From Pyricularia pennisetigena (lineage: Eukaryota; Ascomycota; Sordariomycetes; Magnaporthales; Pyriculariaceae), in the NCBI RefSeq assembly GCF_004337985.1, contig NC_043741.1, positions 6,453,077 through 6,517,076 on the forward strand: a stretch of 64,000 nucleotides of DNA, read 5' to 3'. Positions 44,436 through 56,870 of the stretch are shown here, piece after piece. Every line of letters begins with the position of its first letter. Within the stretch, counting starts at the first letter, position 1. The notes below the pieces were generated by a model that saw nothing but the letters and a program-made list of their open reading frames with translations, did no database searches and was not told the origin of the DNA. Made by a program: the position numbers and the translations under genes.

Positions 44436-45856
44436 AATAGCGTGGGAAGTTTCTCTTCGTTATACTTCCATATGCACTTGATGAAGCGCTATCCAGCGAC
44501 AGGATGCTTCTAATGACCTTGGCCAGCCATGCAGGGGGAGAAATATGTGGTTTGATGGTGGTTATCTTTTCTGAAAATTTCCGTTCTGGAATCTGGGACC
44601 ATTGGCGGCCCCCCTGACGATTGTCCCTTTACAAGTTGAGTCCCCTTTTGATGACGAGCAAGGTGGCTTCAATTAAAGAGCAGTTCGAAGCGTCCAATTA
44701 TAGCACCGTCTGCTCACTTGGCAGCTGATTGATGTGGGGCCCTTGACACGAACACGGATGGTAAGAGTGTGACAAATTGCAGGTACTGTTGTTATACGCT
44801 GTGTAACATTTTGTTATTGGATCACGGTTTACACTTGCTCGTTGACAGATGATCAACCATTTGATTTCCAATTGTGACAGTCAAATAAGCTCTCTAGCAG
44901 TCCTAAGGATTTGGACTGAATTGTTGAGAAATGATGTTTAGATGGTTCAAGGTTTTGATGACTTTCCCACCTACTGCTAATGTGTCACCTAGATTTCACC
45001 TAAATTGTTTAGACCTGTAGGGAGGTACTTCACCTGAACTATCTCCTAACGCCACGCAGCTCTGCATAGGGACTTGGCCTCTGCGAACGAGACTAAAGAA
45101 ATTCCTTATAACATGCGTAAATGACAAGCCAGTAGCAAAATTCCCGATATTTTTTGAATAAATGTCTATTATCTTCATGTCAAAATTATCTCTTTACAGT
45201 TTTGGAAGGAATATAACACTAGAACTATTTTGTACATTTGACATCCCTTAGAGTAGTGGGTAGGTGGTATCGACCTACAGGGGTTGTCCCAGCTTTACAG
45301 GCGATCTATGCGGGTTCCCCCCAAAAGCCCCTTTTTTGAGGTTCCTATGGTCCCGTCGTCACGCAAAAAAACGCGGCACCTTGATTGGCACGCTGAGATT
45401 CTTGAAGACTGGAGCTGAATGGTCTAGGGAACACGAGAAGCGAGACCATTGAAGAGGCCAGATTGATTTGTCGTGGAACCTCACGATCCCTTCATTCGTA
45501 GTTCAGCTTCGTGCGCAGGTCTTGTAAGGCCTTGACTTTTTTTCTCTTTTTCTTCTTCTTCTCCTCTGTGGTATTGGGACTATTTGGTCCTTCATTGTCA
45601 ACCAAATATCTTGTGGGTTTTGTTCCATCATCATTGGTATTGACCCAATTGACCCGTGTCTTTTTTTCCTTTTCCTGGATTACGCCACCAACTTTACCCA
45701 CCCACCTTTCGACTTCGACACGCTCCTTTCTGCAGGTATTTCTCCAACGCTTTGCAGTTACAAATTTTCAAATCTCGATTGCGCACATCGAGCGCCAAAC
45801 ACTCTTGCGCCAACCCTGTCAGATATACAGAGCCGGCGTGAAAATCAGTTTCCGGA
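44436..45856. other. 1.4-kb divergent spacer between BET1 and PMT2
   Basis: It is AT-rich around 44800-45250. The open frames near 45490-45870 come from a T/C-rich tract in the presumed PMT2 leader. No gene is supported. Confidence 0.5.
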
Positions 45857-48381
45857 ATGGCCGCGGATAATGCGGCGGTCCACGCCTCAGGCGCCGACCA
45901 AGGCGAGTTGAGGCGGCGCAATATCCCCATCACCGAGCCGACCGCGGGGACAGTCCAAAGGGTCGAGCCGGAGGACAAGAAGAAGGAGGTCAAGAAGGTA
46001 TGAAATTGAAGGCCATGAAAAGAATAACATGAACAAAGCAAGCGAAGCTGACAGCTATGATCTTTTCACTTGCCACAGGAAGCATCTTTCTTGCAGGTCC
46101 TCGACGAGTGGGAGTTCCTCATTGCGCCCATAATCTTCACGGCTCTCGCATTTTTTACACGACTCTACCAGATTGGCAAGTCCGACATCGTGACTTGGGA
46201 CGAGGCCCACTTTGGGAAGTTCGGATCACACTACATTTCCAGGACATACTATTTCGATGTCCATCCGCCGCTAGGAAAGATGCTGGTTGGCCTCTCTGGC
46301 TACATGGCAGGCTACAATGGCTCCTTTGAATTCAAGTCGGGAGAGAAGTACCCTGATTGGGTCAACTACACATTCATGCGCCAGTTCAACGCATTCTTTG
46401 GTGCCATTATCGTCCCGTTTGCCTACCTGACCGCCAAGGAGCTCAACTTCAAGCGCCCAGCTGTGTGGCTGGTGACCTTGATGGTCCTTTGCGAGAACAG
46501 TTACACCACCATCTCAAGGGTAACATGGCCCCTCAGAACTCAAGCCCAGCCTGTCCTATGGGATGCAGCTATGCTGACCTTTTTCCCCCTTCTTCTCACA
46601 ACTAGTTCATCCTTCTCGATTCGATGTTGCTCTGCGGTACCGTCACCACCGTGTTCTGCTGGGCCAAGTTCCACCGTCTCCAGAACAAGAGCTTTGAACC
46701 AGAGTGGTTCTTCTGGCTGTTTATGACTGGTCTTAGCATCGGCTGCGTCACGAGCGTCAAGCTGGTTGGTCTCTTCGTTACTGCCCTCGTCGGTCTATAC
46801 ACTGTTGAGGATTTGTGGCACAAGTTCGGAAACCTCAAGATGCCGCCGCTGGAGCTTGGCGCACATGTTGCTGCGAGGGTAGTTGGACTCATCATCCTTC
46901 CCTTCCTGGTCTACATGCTGAGCTTCGCCATCCACTTTGCTGTTCTCACCAAGACGGGTCCCGGAGATGCCCAGATGAGCTCCCTCTTCCAGGCCAACTT
47001 GCAGGGAACAGAGGTTGGCAAAGACAGCCCCCTGGAGCTTGCCTATGGCAGCCGCGTCACCATCAAGAACATGGGTTATGGCGGTGGTCTCCTGCACAGT
47101 CACGTTCAGACATATCCCGAAGGCTCAACCCAACAGCAGGTCACTTGTTACCATCACAAGGACTCCAACAACGATTGGTTCTTTTACCCTAACCGTAACG
47201 ACCGCGAGTACAAGGCGGATGAGGAACCTCGCTTCATTGCCGACGGTGATGTTTTCCGTCTGATTCACGTCCAGACCGGCCGCAACCTTCACTCGCACGA
47301 CATTGCGGCGCCCATGACCAAGTCGGACAAAGAGGTCTCTTGCTATGGTAACCTGACTGTTGGTGACGACAAGGATCACTGGAAGGTCGAAGTTGTCCGT
47401 GATGTGGCTTCACGTGACCGCAGCAGAGTCAGGACGCTCACTACGGCTTTCAGGCTAAAGCATGCTGTTCTGGGCTGCTACCTGCGTGCTGGCAATGTCA
47501 ACCTCCCTCAGTGGGGTTTCAAGCAGATCGAGGTCGCCTGTACCCCCAAGAACAACCCCCGCGATACTTACACCTGGTGGAACGTTGAGGCACACTGGAA
47601 CGACAAACGTGAGTTTACTGAGAGCTGGTCCACAAATGGGTTGCGTGAAGGACGGGTGTCAACTGACTGGTGAAACTACAGTGCCCAAGGGAAACCCTGG
47701 AGTATACAGGTCGCCGTTCATCCATGACTTCATTCACCGTAAGTTCTACCTGCTATTCCATGTGCTGAACACATTGCACTGACCATGAATTCAGTCAACG
47801 TGGCTATGATGACGTCCAACAACGCCCTTGTCCCCGATCCTGACAAGCAAGACGATCTTGCCTCGCAATGGTGGCAGTGGCCAATCCTCCACGTCGGTCT
47901 GCGCATGTGTGGATGGGACGACAACATCGTCAAGTACTTCCTCCTGGGCAACCCCTTTGTTTACTGGGGTACCACTGCCGGCGTGGGAATTATTGGCCTG
48001 GTTGTGGTTTGGTACCTGCTCCGCTGGCAGCGTGGATTCCAGGATCTCTCGATGCCCGAGGTTGACCAGATCCACTACTCAGGTGTCTATCCCTTCGTAG
48101 GATGGTTCCTACACTATCTGCCTTTCGTCGTCATGGCGCGTGTCACCTACGTGCACCACTACTACCCGGCGCTTTACTTTGCCATTTTGACATTCGGCTT
48201 CCTCGTCGACTGGTTTACTCGCGACATGCACAAGTCTATCCAGTACGGCATCTACACTGCCCTTTACACGATCGTCATCGGTCTTTACATTCTGTTCATG
48301 CCGATCTGCTGGGGCATGGTTGGTCCCAACAGGACCTACAGCTACCTTAAATGGTTCGACACGTGGAGAATGTCTGATTAA
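45857..48381 (+). CDS. PMT2: Dolichyl-phosphate-mannose protein O-mannosyltransferase, PMT2 subfamily
   Basis: Five exons, 45857-45997, 46079-46519, 46606-47608, 47682-47738 and 47795-48381, give 742 residues, normal for the family. A cytosolic N terminus of ~50 residues precedes the GT39 domain. The first luminal loop has the catalytic acidic pair in [10 protein letters not shown] and the motif [14 protein letters not shown] central luminal MIR region follows (residues about 320-520), with [20 protein letters not shown] typical of the PMT2 subfamily. The C-terminal hydrophobic block has several helices ([21 protein letters not shown]). The enzyme transfers mannose from Dol-P-Man to Ser/Thr of secretory proteins in the ER, usually as a PMT1/PMT2 heterodimer. 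Loss of Pmt2-type enzymes affects wall integrity in other fungi. All four introns are 56-86 nt with canonical ends. Confidence 0.95.
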
Positions 48382-49039
48382 GCGGGATCAGGTCTGAACG
48401 GCGAATTAAGAATGATTTGTCCTATTCATGAGCTCTCGGCTAGAATTGTGCTTCCACAAGGACATATCGAATCAAAATCATTGTCAAAACCCGTGGCGTC
48501 GGTCATCCCGTTATCAGGGAAACATAATGCCATTTTTTGTAAGCTAGAAAGGACAGGCACGACAGGGTGTGGGAAACAGCACGACCAGATGTATGGGACG
48601 TGAGGCGTTCAGGTTCGAGAAGGCGAGCGGTTGGGCACGAACACATCTCCTACCATATGAGCAAAAGCTGGTGAGGGCGTAGCTACCGTGAAGTTGGCAA
48701 AAAGATATTCTGCTACAGCTTAATACAGAGCCCCGGATTTTCATTTGTTGACTTGAGTTTCATGTCTCGGTTTCTTTTTGGAATGGTACGAATGCTAGTT
48801 CTGCGCTCATGATCTCATTATGAATTAACGTATTTTTTTTCTTTTAGATATACAAGCTTGAGCGAGCTGGCGAACTAGGACGTGATGGGAATCATATGGG
48901 AGAGAGCCGCTGTCCATGGGCACCGTGCCACTAATTTACGTGAACGGAACGAACTATAGGTGTAGTCTAGGATACTCGAGCCATTCGAATAGCCTGGTTC
49001 CGTCTGCGCCATACACATCCTCTAGGACTTCTCTGGTCA
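48382..49039. other. Convergent 3' flanks of PMT2 and the Rab gene
   Basis: No gene or repeat is recognised in this 658-bp spacer. Confidence 0.5.
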
Positions 49040-49909
49040 TCAACAGCAGCCAAAGCTTGAACCTCTCCGCGGGTCGGGCTGCAGCTGAAGCGTCCTCGCC
49101 CCAGGCACAGTGGCGGCGGGACCCTTGACACCTGACCGCCTGTCGTTCAGGTCATACTTTCCAGCCTCTATATTTTGAAAGATGCGCTCTGCGACACGCA
49201 TAAAGGCCATCTCGACGTTCTCGCCGCTCTTGGCAGACGTCTCAACGTACTCGAGCACATTATTCCGCCTGGCCCAAGCCTCGGCCTCCTCCCGCGTCAC
49301 CTCGCGCTTGTTGGACACATCGTCGGCAGCAGAGTCGGCATCGGCGCCACTACTGCTGGAGCGCGTCAGGTCTGCCTTGTTACCGACCAGGACGACCACG
49401 ATGTCCTCCTCGGCGATCTGGCGTAGGTCGTTGAGCCAGTCGGTGACGTGCTGAAAGGTCTGGCGGCGCGAGAGGTCAAAGACGAGCAAGGCGCCCGACG
49501 CGCCACGAAAGTAGGAGCGCGTCACCGACTTGTACGTCTCCTGCCCTGCCGTGTCCCACAGCGATAGCTTCATGTGCTTCTGCGGAGGGTCGGGTGCGGG
49601 GGGGCGGGGCGGTGCCGGCAGGCCGCCCGCGGCCGGCGTGGCGTCCGCGTCTGCTGTTGCGGGACGGGAGTGTAACGATGACGACGATGATGCAGATGCG
49701 GCGGCTGCTAACCTCCGGCTGTATGGCGGGCCCACGGGGACGACACGGCTCCCAAACTCAACCCCGATGGTCACGTCGTGGTGCGTGACGAAGCGGCCTT
49801 CACAGAGGCGGACGGTAAGGCTCGACTTGCCGCATCCTGAATCGCCGATGCACACCAGCTTGGCGATGTAGTCCCATGTCGGGCCGGCCGCGGAGTCCAG
49901 GTCAGCCAT
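49040..49909 (-). CDS. Rab4/Ypt4-like small GTPase with a low-complexity insertion
   Basis: A single exon encodes 289 residues, about 80 longer than a typical Rab. G motifs are intact: P-loop GDSGCGKSS (22-30), switch I HHDVTIGVEFGSR (the IGVEFG form shared by Rab2/4/14), WDTAGQE, NKAD and ETSAK. The C terminus is GCC, suitable for double geranylgeranylation. Between switch I and WDTAGQE, where Rabs have a short beta hairpin, there is an added Ala/Ser/Pro-rich stretch of about 50 residues (from VGPPYSRR to DPPQKHMKLSL). A second Ser/Asp-rich insertion follows NKADLT. The insertion could be read as an intron (GTGGGC...CCGCAG), but this would delete the hairpin turn, so I keep it as coding. The likely role is early endosome recycling, by family. 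Confidence 0.85.
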   Translation of the reverse strand: MADLDSAAGPTWDYIAKLVCIGDSGCGKSSLTVRLCEGRFVTHHDVTIGVEFGSRVVPVGPPYSRRLAAAASASSSSSLHSRPATADADATPAAGGLPAPPRPPAPDPPQKHMKLSLWDTAGQETYKSVTRSYFRGASGALLVFDLSRRQTFQHVTDWLNDLRQIAEEDIVVVLVGNKADLTRSSSSGADADSAADDVSNKREVTREEAEAWARRNNVLEYVETSAKSGENVEMAFMRVAERIFQNIEAGKYDLNDRRSGVKGPAATVPGARTLQLQPDPRRGSSFGCC

Positions 49910-51733
49910 CGAGGGAATATTGAGCAGAACGGGACAGAAAAGGGAGGGTTCGGTCGAGCTGGGGTATCGGACGACGATAAAAAGTCCGAAGCCTTTTTGT
50001 TATTTTTTTTGGAGGGCGAGGCTGTCCGGTTTGGTCTGTAAGCTTTTGCTGGCACGGTACAAAAGGGGGACCGTTTCGCTCGGGTTCTGAATTGGCTTGC
50101 AGGAAGAATGGCGCCGGATTTTGCCTGCTAATGCTGGTCTTGTGCACGCAGGGTAGTCTATACCCTTTTGTTTTTCCCTTCTTTTTTCCAATGACTGATT
50201 TTTGTTTTGGTTTGGGATAACGAATAAACTAGGCTAAAAAAGACTGGATGGGAGAATGCTCTGGTGATACGCAACGGCTGTTTGTCCACATGCAGGTGAC
50301 GTTGAGGATACTAAGTGGTTGATCACAGTGTCTATTGTAGCCATTCACACGCGACGAACGCTGTCAGCCGAGGCGAGCGGAAGGTTTTACTTTGGGACAG
50401 AGACAGTGTCCCGGTACAAGGCGCCTCGACTTGACAGACGGTGGGGCACATGAGTTGCTTGATCCACTAGACATGACTGTAGCACGCGAGCGTTTCTTAT
50501 CTTTTTTGTTTTCTCTTTCTGTTTTGTATGCTTGCAAAGGTACCTTCAAGGTAAGGTGTTTTCTGCCAAAAAGAAGGTAATCGGCGGCATTGGTTGCATT
50601 TTCTAGTCAACCATCAATTCTTATTTTGTCCCTCAATCCCTGTCAAGTAGTCGCTTTCTACCTACATAAGGTATCTAGTCTTGCTAGTGCCCATCTCCGT
50701 ACAGTGCAATACATGTTAGGACTTTGCTAGATTGCCGAAAATAATGCGTGCTGCAGCTCGCAGCACCGGAGCTACTCATGGTGGCTCCTCAGGTTGTCAG
50801 ACTACTTCAATAGGTAGTAAAGCATCTTGGTACTCAGGTACAAGTGGGGAAGTTCCATCTCTTTGCATCTATCTCCATTGCTTGCTTTGCTGGAGCCTCT
50901 CAAGCATTTCCTTGCATACATCCATCCATCGATTCACAGGGCGGTATAGTTTGTAGCCCGTAATGGAGGCTTGACCCTGTCCTCAATGACGCCTGATGCC
51001 GCACCTGAAGGCAAGACCCGTCGTTGATTGGTTTATCGTTTGCCTGGAAGACAAGGCCGGGTGGGGACGAAAGGAACAGGTACCTATGAAGCGAATCGCC
51101 GCCTGTATCGGATGCAAGTCAGGCTATCACGTCTTTGCAATGAATCACACCCTTCAAATCTTTAATCAGGTTGGCACGTGTGTTGTCATTTTTTTGATCT
51201 CTCGAGGAATGTTTTTCTTTTCTGTCCTAGTTCCTATGGTCTGATCAACTACCTTCTCAGCAAGACAGCTAATTTACACTCGCGCACAGTCTGCAACCGG
51301 TTCTTTGTTGGTCACAAGCCCACACCCAACCGGCATCGTCCCCGCACTCCACATACGGTACTACCAACCCCCATACAATCCAACATCCATCCACCTGACA
51401 GCCCGGCGCCTCGAGTTCGTGATCGCGCTTGGGCAGATAGGTAGTCGTAGTCATCATCATTTTCACACAGCTACTAAGAACCGACGTTGCGTACTTTACT
51501 TGGATCGTTGAACGACAGCCAGGCGCGCTTTGAGGCCGCACGGACGGCTTCTCGCTTTCTTTTGCCCGACAAAACAAGCGGCGATTGAACAGCCCAGCAA
51601 GCCACACCGTATCTGACGTGCCTTTGTCCGTCATTTTCAGTCACTCATCGTCAACCGGAGTCAACCTAATCAACATCGTTTCCGATCTGCGGGAGAGGTC
51701 GCCTCTCCAAACGCGGCTCCCAGCACGCAAATC
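49910..51733. other. 1.8-kb divergent spacer without a supported gene
   Basis: Upstream regions of the Rab gene (-) and the choline-transporter-like gene (+). The open frames are under 125 codons and show no features. Confidence 0.5.
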
Positions 51734-54126
51734 ATGTTCTCCGAATGTAGGTCTCCGTCATTGCCCAGCGCCAGTTCGCAGCGCGTTGGAGCGGCGAAGT
51801 TAACATGTCATTCTCCTCAGATGCATCGAGGTTTCTTGCTCAGTCGCAATCTCGAATATCGAACCTAGGTCAAGACGACAACGATCAACAACATCCCGGC
51901 AGCCGTGGTCGGCAATCAGAATGGCCGGCACGGGGGTCGCGATACGGACGGGCGTTTCTAGGACGGGGTCCGGGGAACCCATATCAATCACAACATGGAG
52001 GAGGGTCACGGTTTGGCGGCCTGAATTTTGCGTCCCGATATTCCGCCGCCGGAGTACAAGAGGCACCTTTGTTCCACAGCGCTCGTGCGGACCTGGACGA
52101 CGATGAGGAGCGAGATCGTGAACATGCCGATTTCTCCGCGCTGCAGAGGTCTCGGAGGGTTTTTGCTGCGAGTCGGTTAGACGAAAGCTCCGAAGTTGAA
52201 AACGACGAGAGCCGTGCTTCGTTGGACCAGAGCAGGGAGGACGCCGAACCTACGGATGATAGCAGGATCTATGCACAAAGAGGCCGCGCCATGGGAATCC
52301 GAAGCAGTTGGAACGGCACTAGGAGTGTCCACAGACGGGCCAAGGACCAAGAACCCACGACAGAAGAGGTAGTGGACGCAGACGGGGGATATCGGGATCG
52401 ACGAGCGTCTGACGATACATCATCCGACGGCAAGGGTAGCAGCAGCAAGGGCAAAATGGTCGACATCGGGCTCGAATCTACTACTTTTGGCGACAGTGAA
52501 CCACCAGCCGATCTGACAGTTGAGGGATCTGTGGACCAAAGTCCACCTGCATTTCAGCAATTCAAACCTGGACGTCGGTTTGATCTGCGGAGGGGTTCCG
52601 CGGGCGCAGATTCTGAGGTTGGGCTTTTACGACAGAGCGTCGCGACGACAACAGCGGTTGAGGAGCCGATGGCACCGCCAACAGACGGAGAGATCTTTAA
52701 GCATGACACTTTCTTTGCTTGGCTCTACGTCATCGCCTTTGCTTCACTCTTCGCGACATTCATGCTCGTATATCTGCATACGTCCACTCCTAGTCGTAAG
52801 AAACCCCTGGGGGACACGATATACACAACTCTCGTCGCGTCCTTTCACCTCTTGGCCGTCGACACGCTCGTTGCCGTCATTGTGTCTTTGGTCTGGTTGG
52901 CGGCTCTTCGGTCGTTCGTCAGGCCGCTCGTCTGGCTCATCGTTATTGCCGTGCCCATCATCATGTTTTCGTTCACGCTCTATCCAGTCATCTCGAGCTA
53001 TCAGGGTCGTGATCATGGCACGGGTTTTCAAGACGTGGTCATGAGATGGGCATCCTTCGTGCCGGGAATTTCGGCTGTTGTTTGGTGCTACATGGTCTGG
53101 AAAGGGCGAGGAGCGTTGATGTCGTCCATGGAGATCCTCGAGTTCTCGAGTCGCATTCTGGCAGCCAACCATGGCTTGGTATTGGTGGGCATGGCGTGCT
53201 TGGCACTGATCGTATTGTGGACTTGGATGTGGCTTGGCATGTTCACCAGGGTATTCCTCGGTGGGTATTTCTCGGGAGCTTCCTTTGTGTTGCAGGCGTC
53301 AACCTGGTGGCTTGCGGCCTACTTTGTCTTGATGTACGTTTGGACTCTGTCGGTTATCTCGGGTGTCCAGAGAGGTACCGCAGCAGCGACGGTATCTCAG
53401 TGGTACTTTCATCGGAACGCTGTGCCCAAGACCTCGTCAACGGAAGTTGTCTCTGCAGCAATGAGCCACGCCAGCACCACCATCTTTGGCACTATCTGTC
53501 TGTCGACGCTTCTGGCGGTAATAATTCGCCTGCCGCTTCTCGTTCTGCCGCGTCGGCTTGCAGGGCTACTCACGCTGTTCTTTCACTCCTTTATCCCGAT
53601 GTCCATAGCGGCTCTAACCAACCCACTCACCCTCACGTACGCTGCAATTCACTCACAAAACCTAGCTACATCAGCCAGGGGCCTAAGCCAGCTTACTTTC
53701 CTGACGCCGAATGCACCCACAACAACGCTGACGCCCCAGGGGTTCAAGGGCCACCACCGTGGCTCTACAGCACCCTTGCTCCCTTACAGGCTGGCGAAGC
53801 TGCTTCTGCATGCTACCCGATTCATCATGGCGACCACGCTTGGATTTGCTGGCTGGGTCATGACAGCGCGGCAGCTCTCGATCGAGTCTGGCGGCAAAAC
53901 TGGGTACAGAGGCAGCGCCTACGCCTATGTGGTCGGCCTGGTCGCATCCTTCATCGGCTGGGGCGTCCTTGGTGCCATGGAAGGTATACTCAGCGGCATT
54001 GTTGACGGAGTCGTCATCTGCTACGGCAGCGAGACCAAAATGTCAGCTGGCGGCGGAAGGTACTGTATGGAGGCGGCGTATCTCTTTGGTAGTCGGACAC
54101 GAGGGAGGAACGATGAGGTGTATTAG
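51734..54126 (+). CDS. Choline-transporter-like (CTL/SLC44, Pns1-related) membrane protein
   Basis: Two exons, 51734-51746 and 51821-54126, give 772 residues. The start MFSEYASRFLAQSQSR arises by splicing (donor gtaggt, acceptor cctcag). A second in-frame ATG at 51805, inside the intron, would give an alternative start reading MSFSSDASRFL. The first ~300 residues are hydrophilic, Arg/Asp/Ser-rich and probably disordered and cytosolic. Ten or so membrane helices follow from about residue 305, with the CTL-type pattern: a conserved first helix, a luminal loop, and the C-terminal part GILSGIVDGVVICYGSETKM, which in this family closes the transporter domain. Family members transport choline or related molecules; the yeast homologue Pns1 has no firm substrate, so the function is open. 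Confidence 0.85.
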
Positions 54127-55558
54127 CCACATATACATGTGATTTCCTCCTTTTACTGCTTTTCTCTTTTTTTTTTCGTTTGCATTGATATTTCAGCTTG
54201 GGCGCTTGTCAAAGTTTAGATTGTATACATTTTGTCTATCCATTTCCGGCGTACGTCCAGTACGGGACTGTTGCTTCTTTTTGTTCAGCCTAGGCGCTTC
54301 TTGGACTACTTGGTTTCATATCATTCAGGGCCTGCATTGGTCGTTTTCTTTGGCCGAATCGTACTGATTCAAATCGGTTGGTTTCTAGCTAGACATGGGG
54401 CGCTCCGAGTTTGGTGTTGGTAATGCTCTACTTGTGTTTCTATAGTTGAGATAGGATTTGATGGATGTGGTTATTCTCTCTGCTTTAGAGATTCCATCAT
54501 GTTTCTGACGTAAACATGGTCATGTTTTGTTCATCGACCGTCACGGACATTTATTTGGAGTTGGGCTGACTGGGCTACATAAAATACCTACCTAGTATTC
54601 GTCTCTGCCCAATGAACATAACCTATTTATCTTTATAGCTACGCCGAAACAATTGCTTGAAATCTGTATTTCCAAAGCCGGACGAACACAACCCGCACAG
54701 CCACACAAAGCCTACGCAACCGTTCGCAACCGTGCTCCCATTAGTTCGCTAAAGCAGGCGGCAAACAAGTTTGTGGTGGCGTTGTATCGTTGGCGGCTGA
54801 GCCTCCCATCTTTCTGGTTCCCTTTCCTTCTTCCTCTGCGCCTATTTAGTTTTCTGGCTCTCGCTCGACTGATCGAGTAAGACGGGGCTTCCGGCTCGTT
54901 CGGGTTCCGAGGTTTCGTTCTGTCTTTTGCGGGGTCAATAATGCAGTTGGACTGATTATCGGGAAGAGCTGCGTCTCCGTAATACGTAGCTGGTGAAATG
55001 TACTTCTTGGATACTAGGTTTGCTAATTAATATTCGTTCATAAGTCAACGAAGTTTACTGGATTCTAATAGTCTAGATAGGCTAAATTGCAGTCAATGCA
55101 GGGAATGTAATGGAGACTGGTTGATGCAAGAAGGCGGGCCGTGAATTTCTCTACTGCACCCTCCCTTGCCTCCCTCTTGTTCATGGCATCACATAGCCCC
55201 CATACTTCCGGCATTCTTCCCCACGCTCCACTATGACACCCCTGCAGCCTAGGTACCTGTACGTGCAGGTGATAGTGTCGTCACTTCGGCGCCTTCCACT
55301 TCGCCTCCAATTCCCCCTCCATCGCCCAGTAGGGATCGCATTACCCTGACAGCTTTCGCTGTGCATCTATGCATAAATTACCCTGTGGCGTCTCGTCACG
55401 AACCTTCCGTCAACACTTGCGTCAAGAATACTTACTTTACGGCGCTGTTTTCTTTTTTTTTTTTCCCCTCACCCTCCTTGCATTTCCACGTCAACACATA
55501 CAAATCAACAACTACTTAATAAACCATCATCGTACAAATCGCCAAAAGCTCTCTTTTT
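54127..55558. other. 1.4-kb spacer without a supported gene
   Basis: This is the 3' flank of the CTL gene and upstream DNA of the WW-domain gene. A T-rich run at 55451-55462 lies in the presumed leader. Nothing else is recognised. Confidence 0.5.
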
Positions 55559-56764
55559 ATGGCAGACCCAACCTCTGATGTCCCTTCGGGACCGCCACCA
55601 CCCAAAGTTCCTGAGGGTTGGTTAGCGAAATGGAATGAACAGTACAAGGAATGGTAAGCTTAAAACTGCCCTCCTCTAACTAGACGTTGCCGGTGTCACC
55701 CTGCGCCTTGCAGGGCGCGGCGCATTACTCGCACCCTGAGAAATGCAAGCCCTAGCAGCTTGGTGCATCAGATATATAGCCTTTTTCTCTACAGATGACA
55801 GCAGGACTAACTTTCTTCGGCCGTTTACCCTGTTTAGGTACTACGTCAACATCCACACAAAAAAGTCGCAATGGGAGAAACCCGATGCGCCCGCCGTGCC
55901 GCCACCACCTCCTGGCGATGGCGCACCTGAGGGCCCTCCCCCGTCATACCAGGCCTCGGCATCATCGGCGACAGCGACTCCCAGCGATGTCAAGAAGAAC
56001 CCGTACGAGACCCAGCCGGTCGCTTCCCCAAATCCAGCCGGCGTCGGCGGCAGCAGCGGCCCGGCACCACCACCGCTGAACAGTCCTAGGCCGGGCGACC
56101 CGCCGGTCAATGACGACGCCAAGCTGGCCGCACAGATGCAGGCGGAGGAGGACGCGCGTGCTCGCGGCAGCGGCGGCAACCCCAACTACGGCGGGTCCCC
56201 AGCACCGGGCCAGGGCTTCCCGAACCAGCTCCCCGCGCGCCAGGAGAGGTCCAAGAGCGGCATTCTGGGCAAGCTCTTTGGCAAGGGCAAGCAGTCGCAG
56301 ACGGCGCATTACGGCGCGGGCGCTTCGCCGCAGCCGCAGTACCAACAGCCACAACACCAGCAAGGTTATCCCGGCGCCGGTTATCAACAGGGTGCGCCGT
56401 ATTCGCCACAGCCCGGATACGGCGGCTACCAGCAGCCCGGATATGGACCTCCACCCGGTACCTACGGTCAGCCGGGCTACGGTCCCCAGCCTGGCTACGG
56501 TCACGCTCCATACGGACAGCCCTCGTACGGCGGTTACCCGCCACAGGCTGGCTACGGGCCGGGAATGGCACAGCAGGGGCGTGCCGGGCGCGGCGGTATG
56601 GGCATGGGCATGCCACTGGCTCTCGGTGCCGGTGCGGGTCTGCTCGGTGGTACCATGCTCGCCGGTGCCATGCACAGCGGCGAGCACGACGCCTACCAGG
56701 AGGGTTACCAGGATGGCGTAGAGGCTGATTATGGTGGAGGTGGTGACTTTGGTGGCGACTTTTA
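55559..56764 (+). CDS. WWM1: WW-domain protein, Wwm1-like (3' end at an assembly gap)
   Basis: Exon 1 is 55559-55653 and exon 2 runs from 55838 into a run of N at 56765, giving at least 340 residues. The WW domain spans residues 19-47 and is rebuilt across the 184-nt intron: W21, the aromatic pair Y33-Y34 and W44 (EGWLAKWNEQYKEW, then YYVNIHTKKSQWEKP). A Pro/Ala/Ser-rich linker follows, then KSGILGKLFGKGK, then about 100 residues of PGYG/QPGYGP-type repeats, a Gly/Met/Ala-rich hydrophobic patch, and HDAYQEGYQDGVEADYGG. Wwm1-type proteins bind PPxY partners; yeast Wwm1 interacts with the metacaspase Mca1. The last codon before the gap reads TAN, so it is either a stop (TAA/TAG) or Tyr; the protein may end exactly there. 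Confidence 0.8.
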
Positions 56765-56870
56765 NNNNNNNNNNNNNNNNNNNNNNNNNNNNNNNNNNNN
56801 NNNNNNNNNNNNNNNNNNNNNNNNNNNNNNNNNNNNNNNNNNNNNNNNNNNNNNNNNNNNNNNNNNNNNN
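56765..56870. other. Assembly gap (106 N)
   Basis: A run of 106 undetermined bases at the 3' end of the WW-domain gene. Confidence 0.99.
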
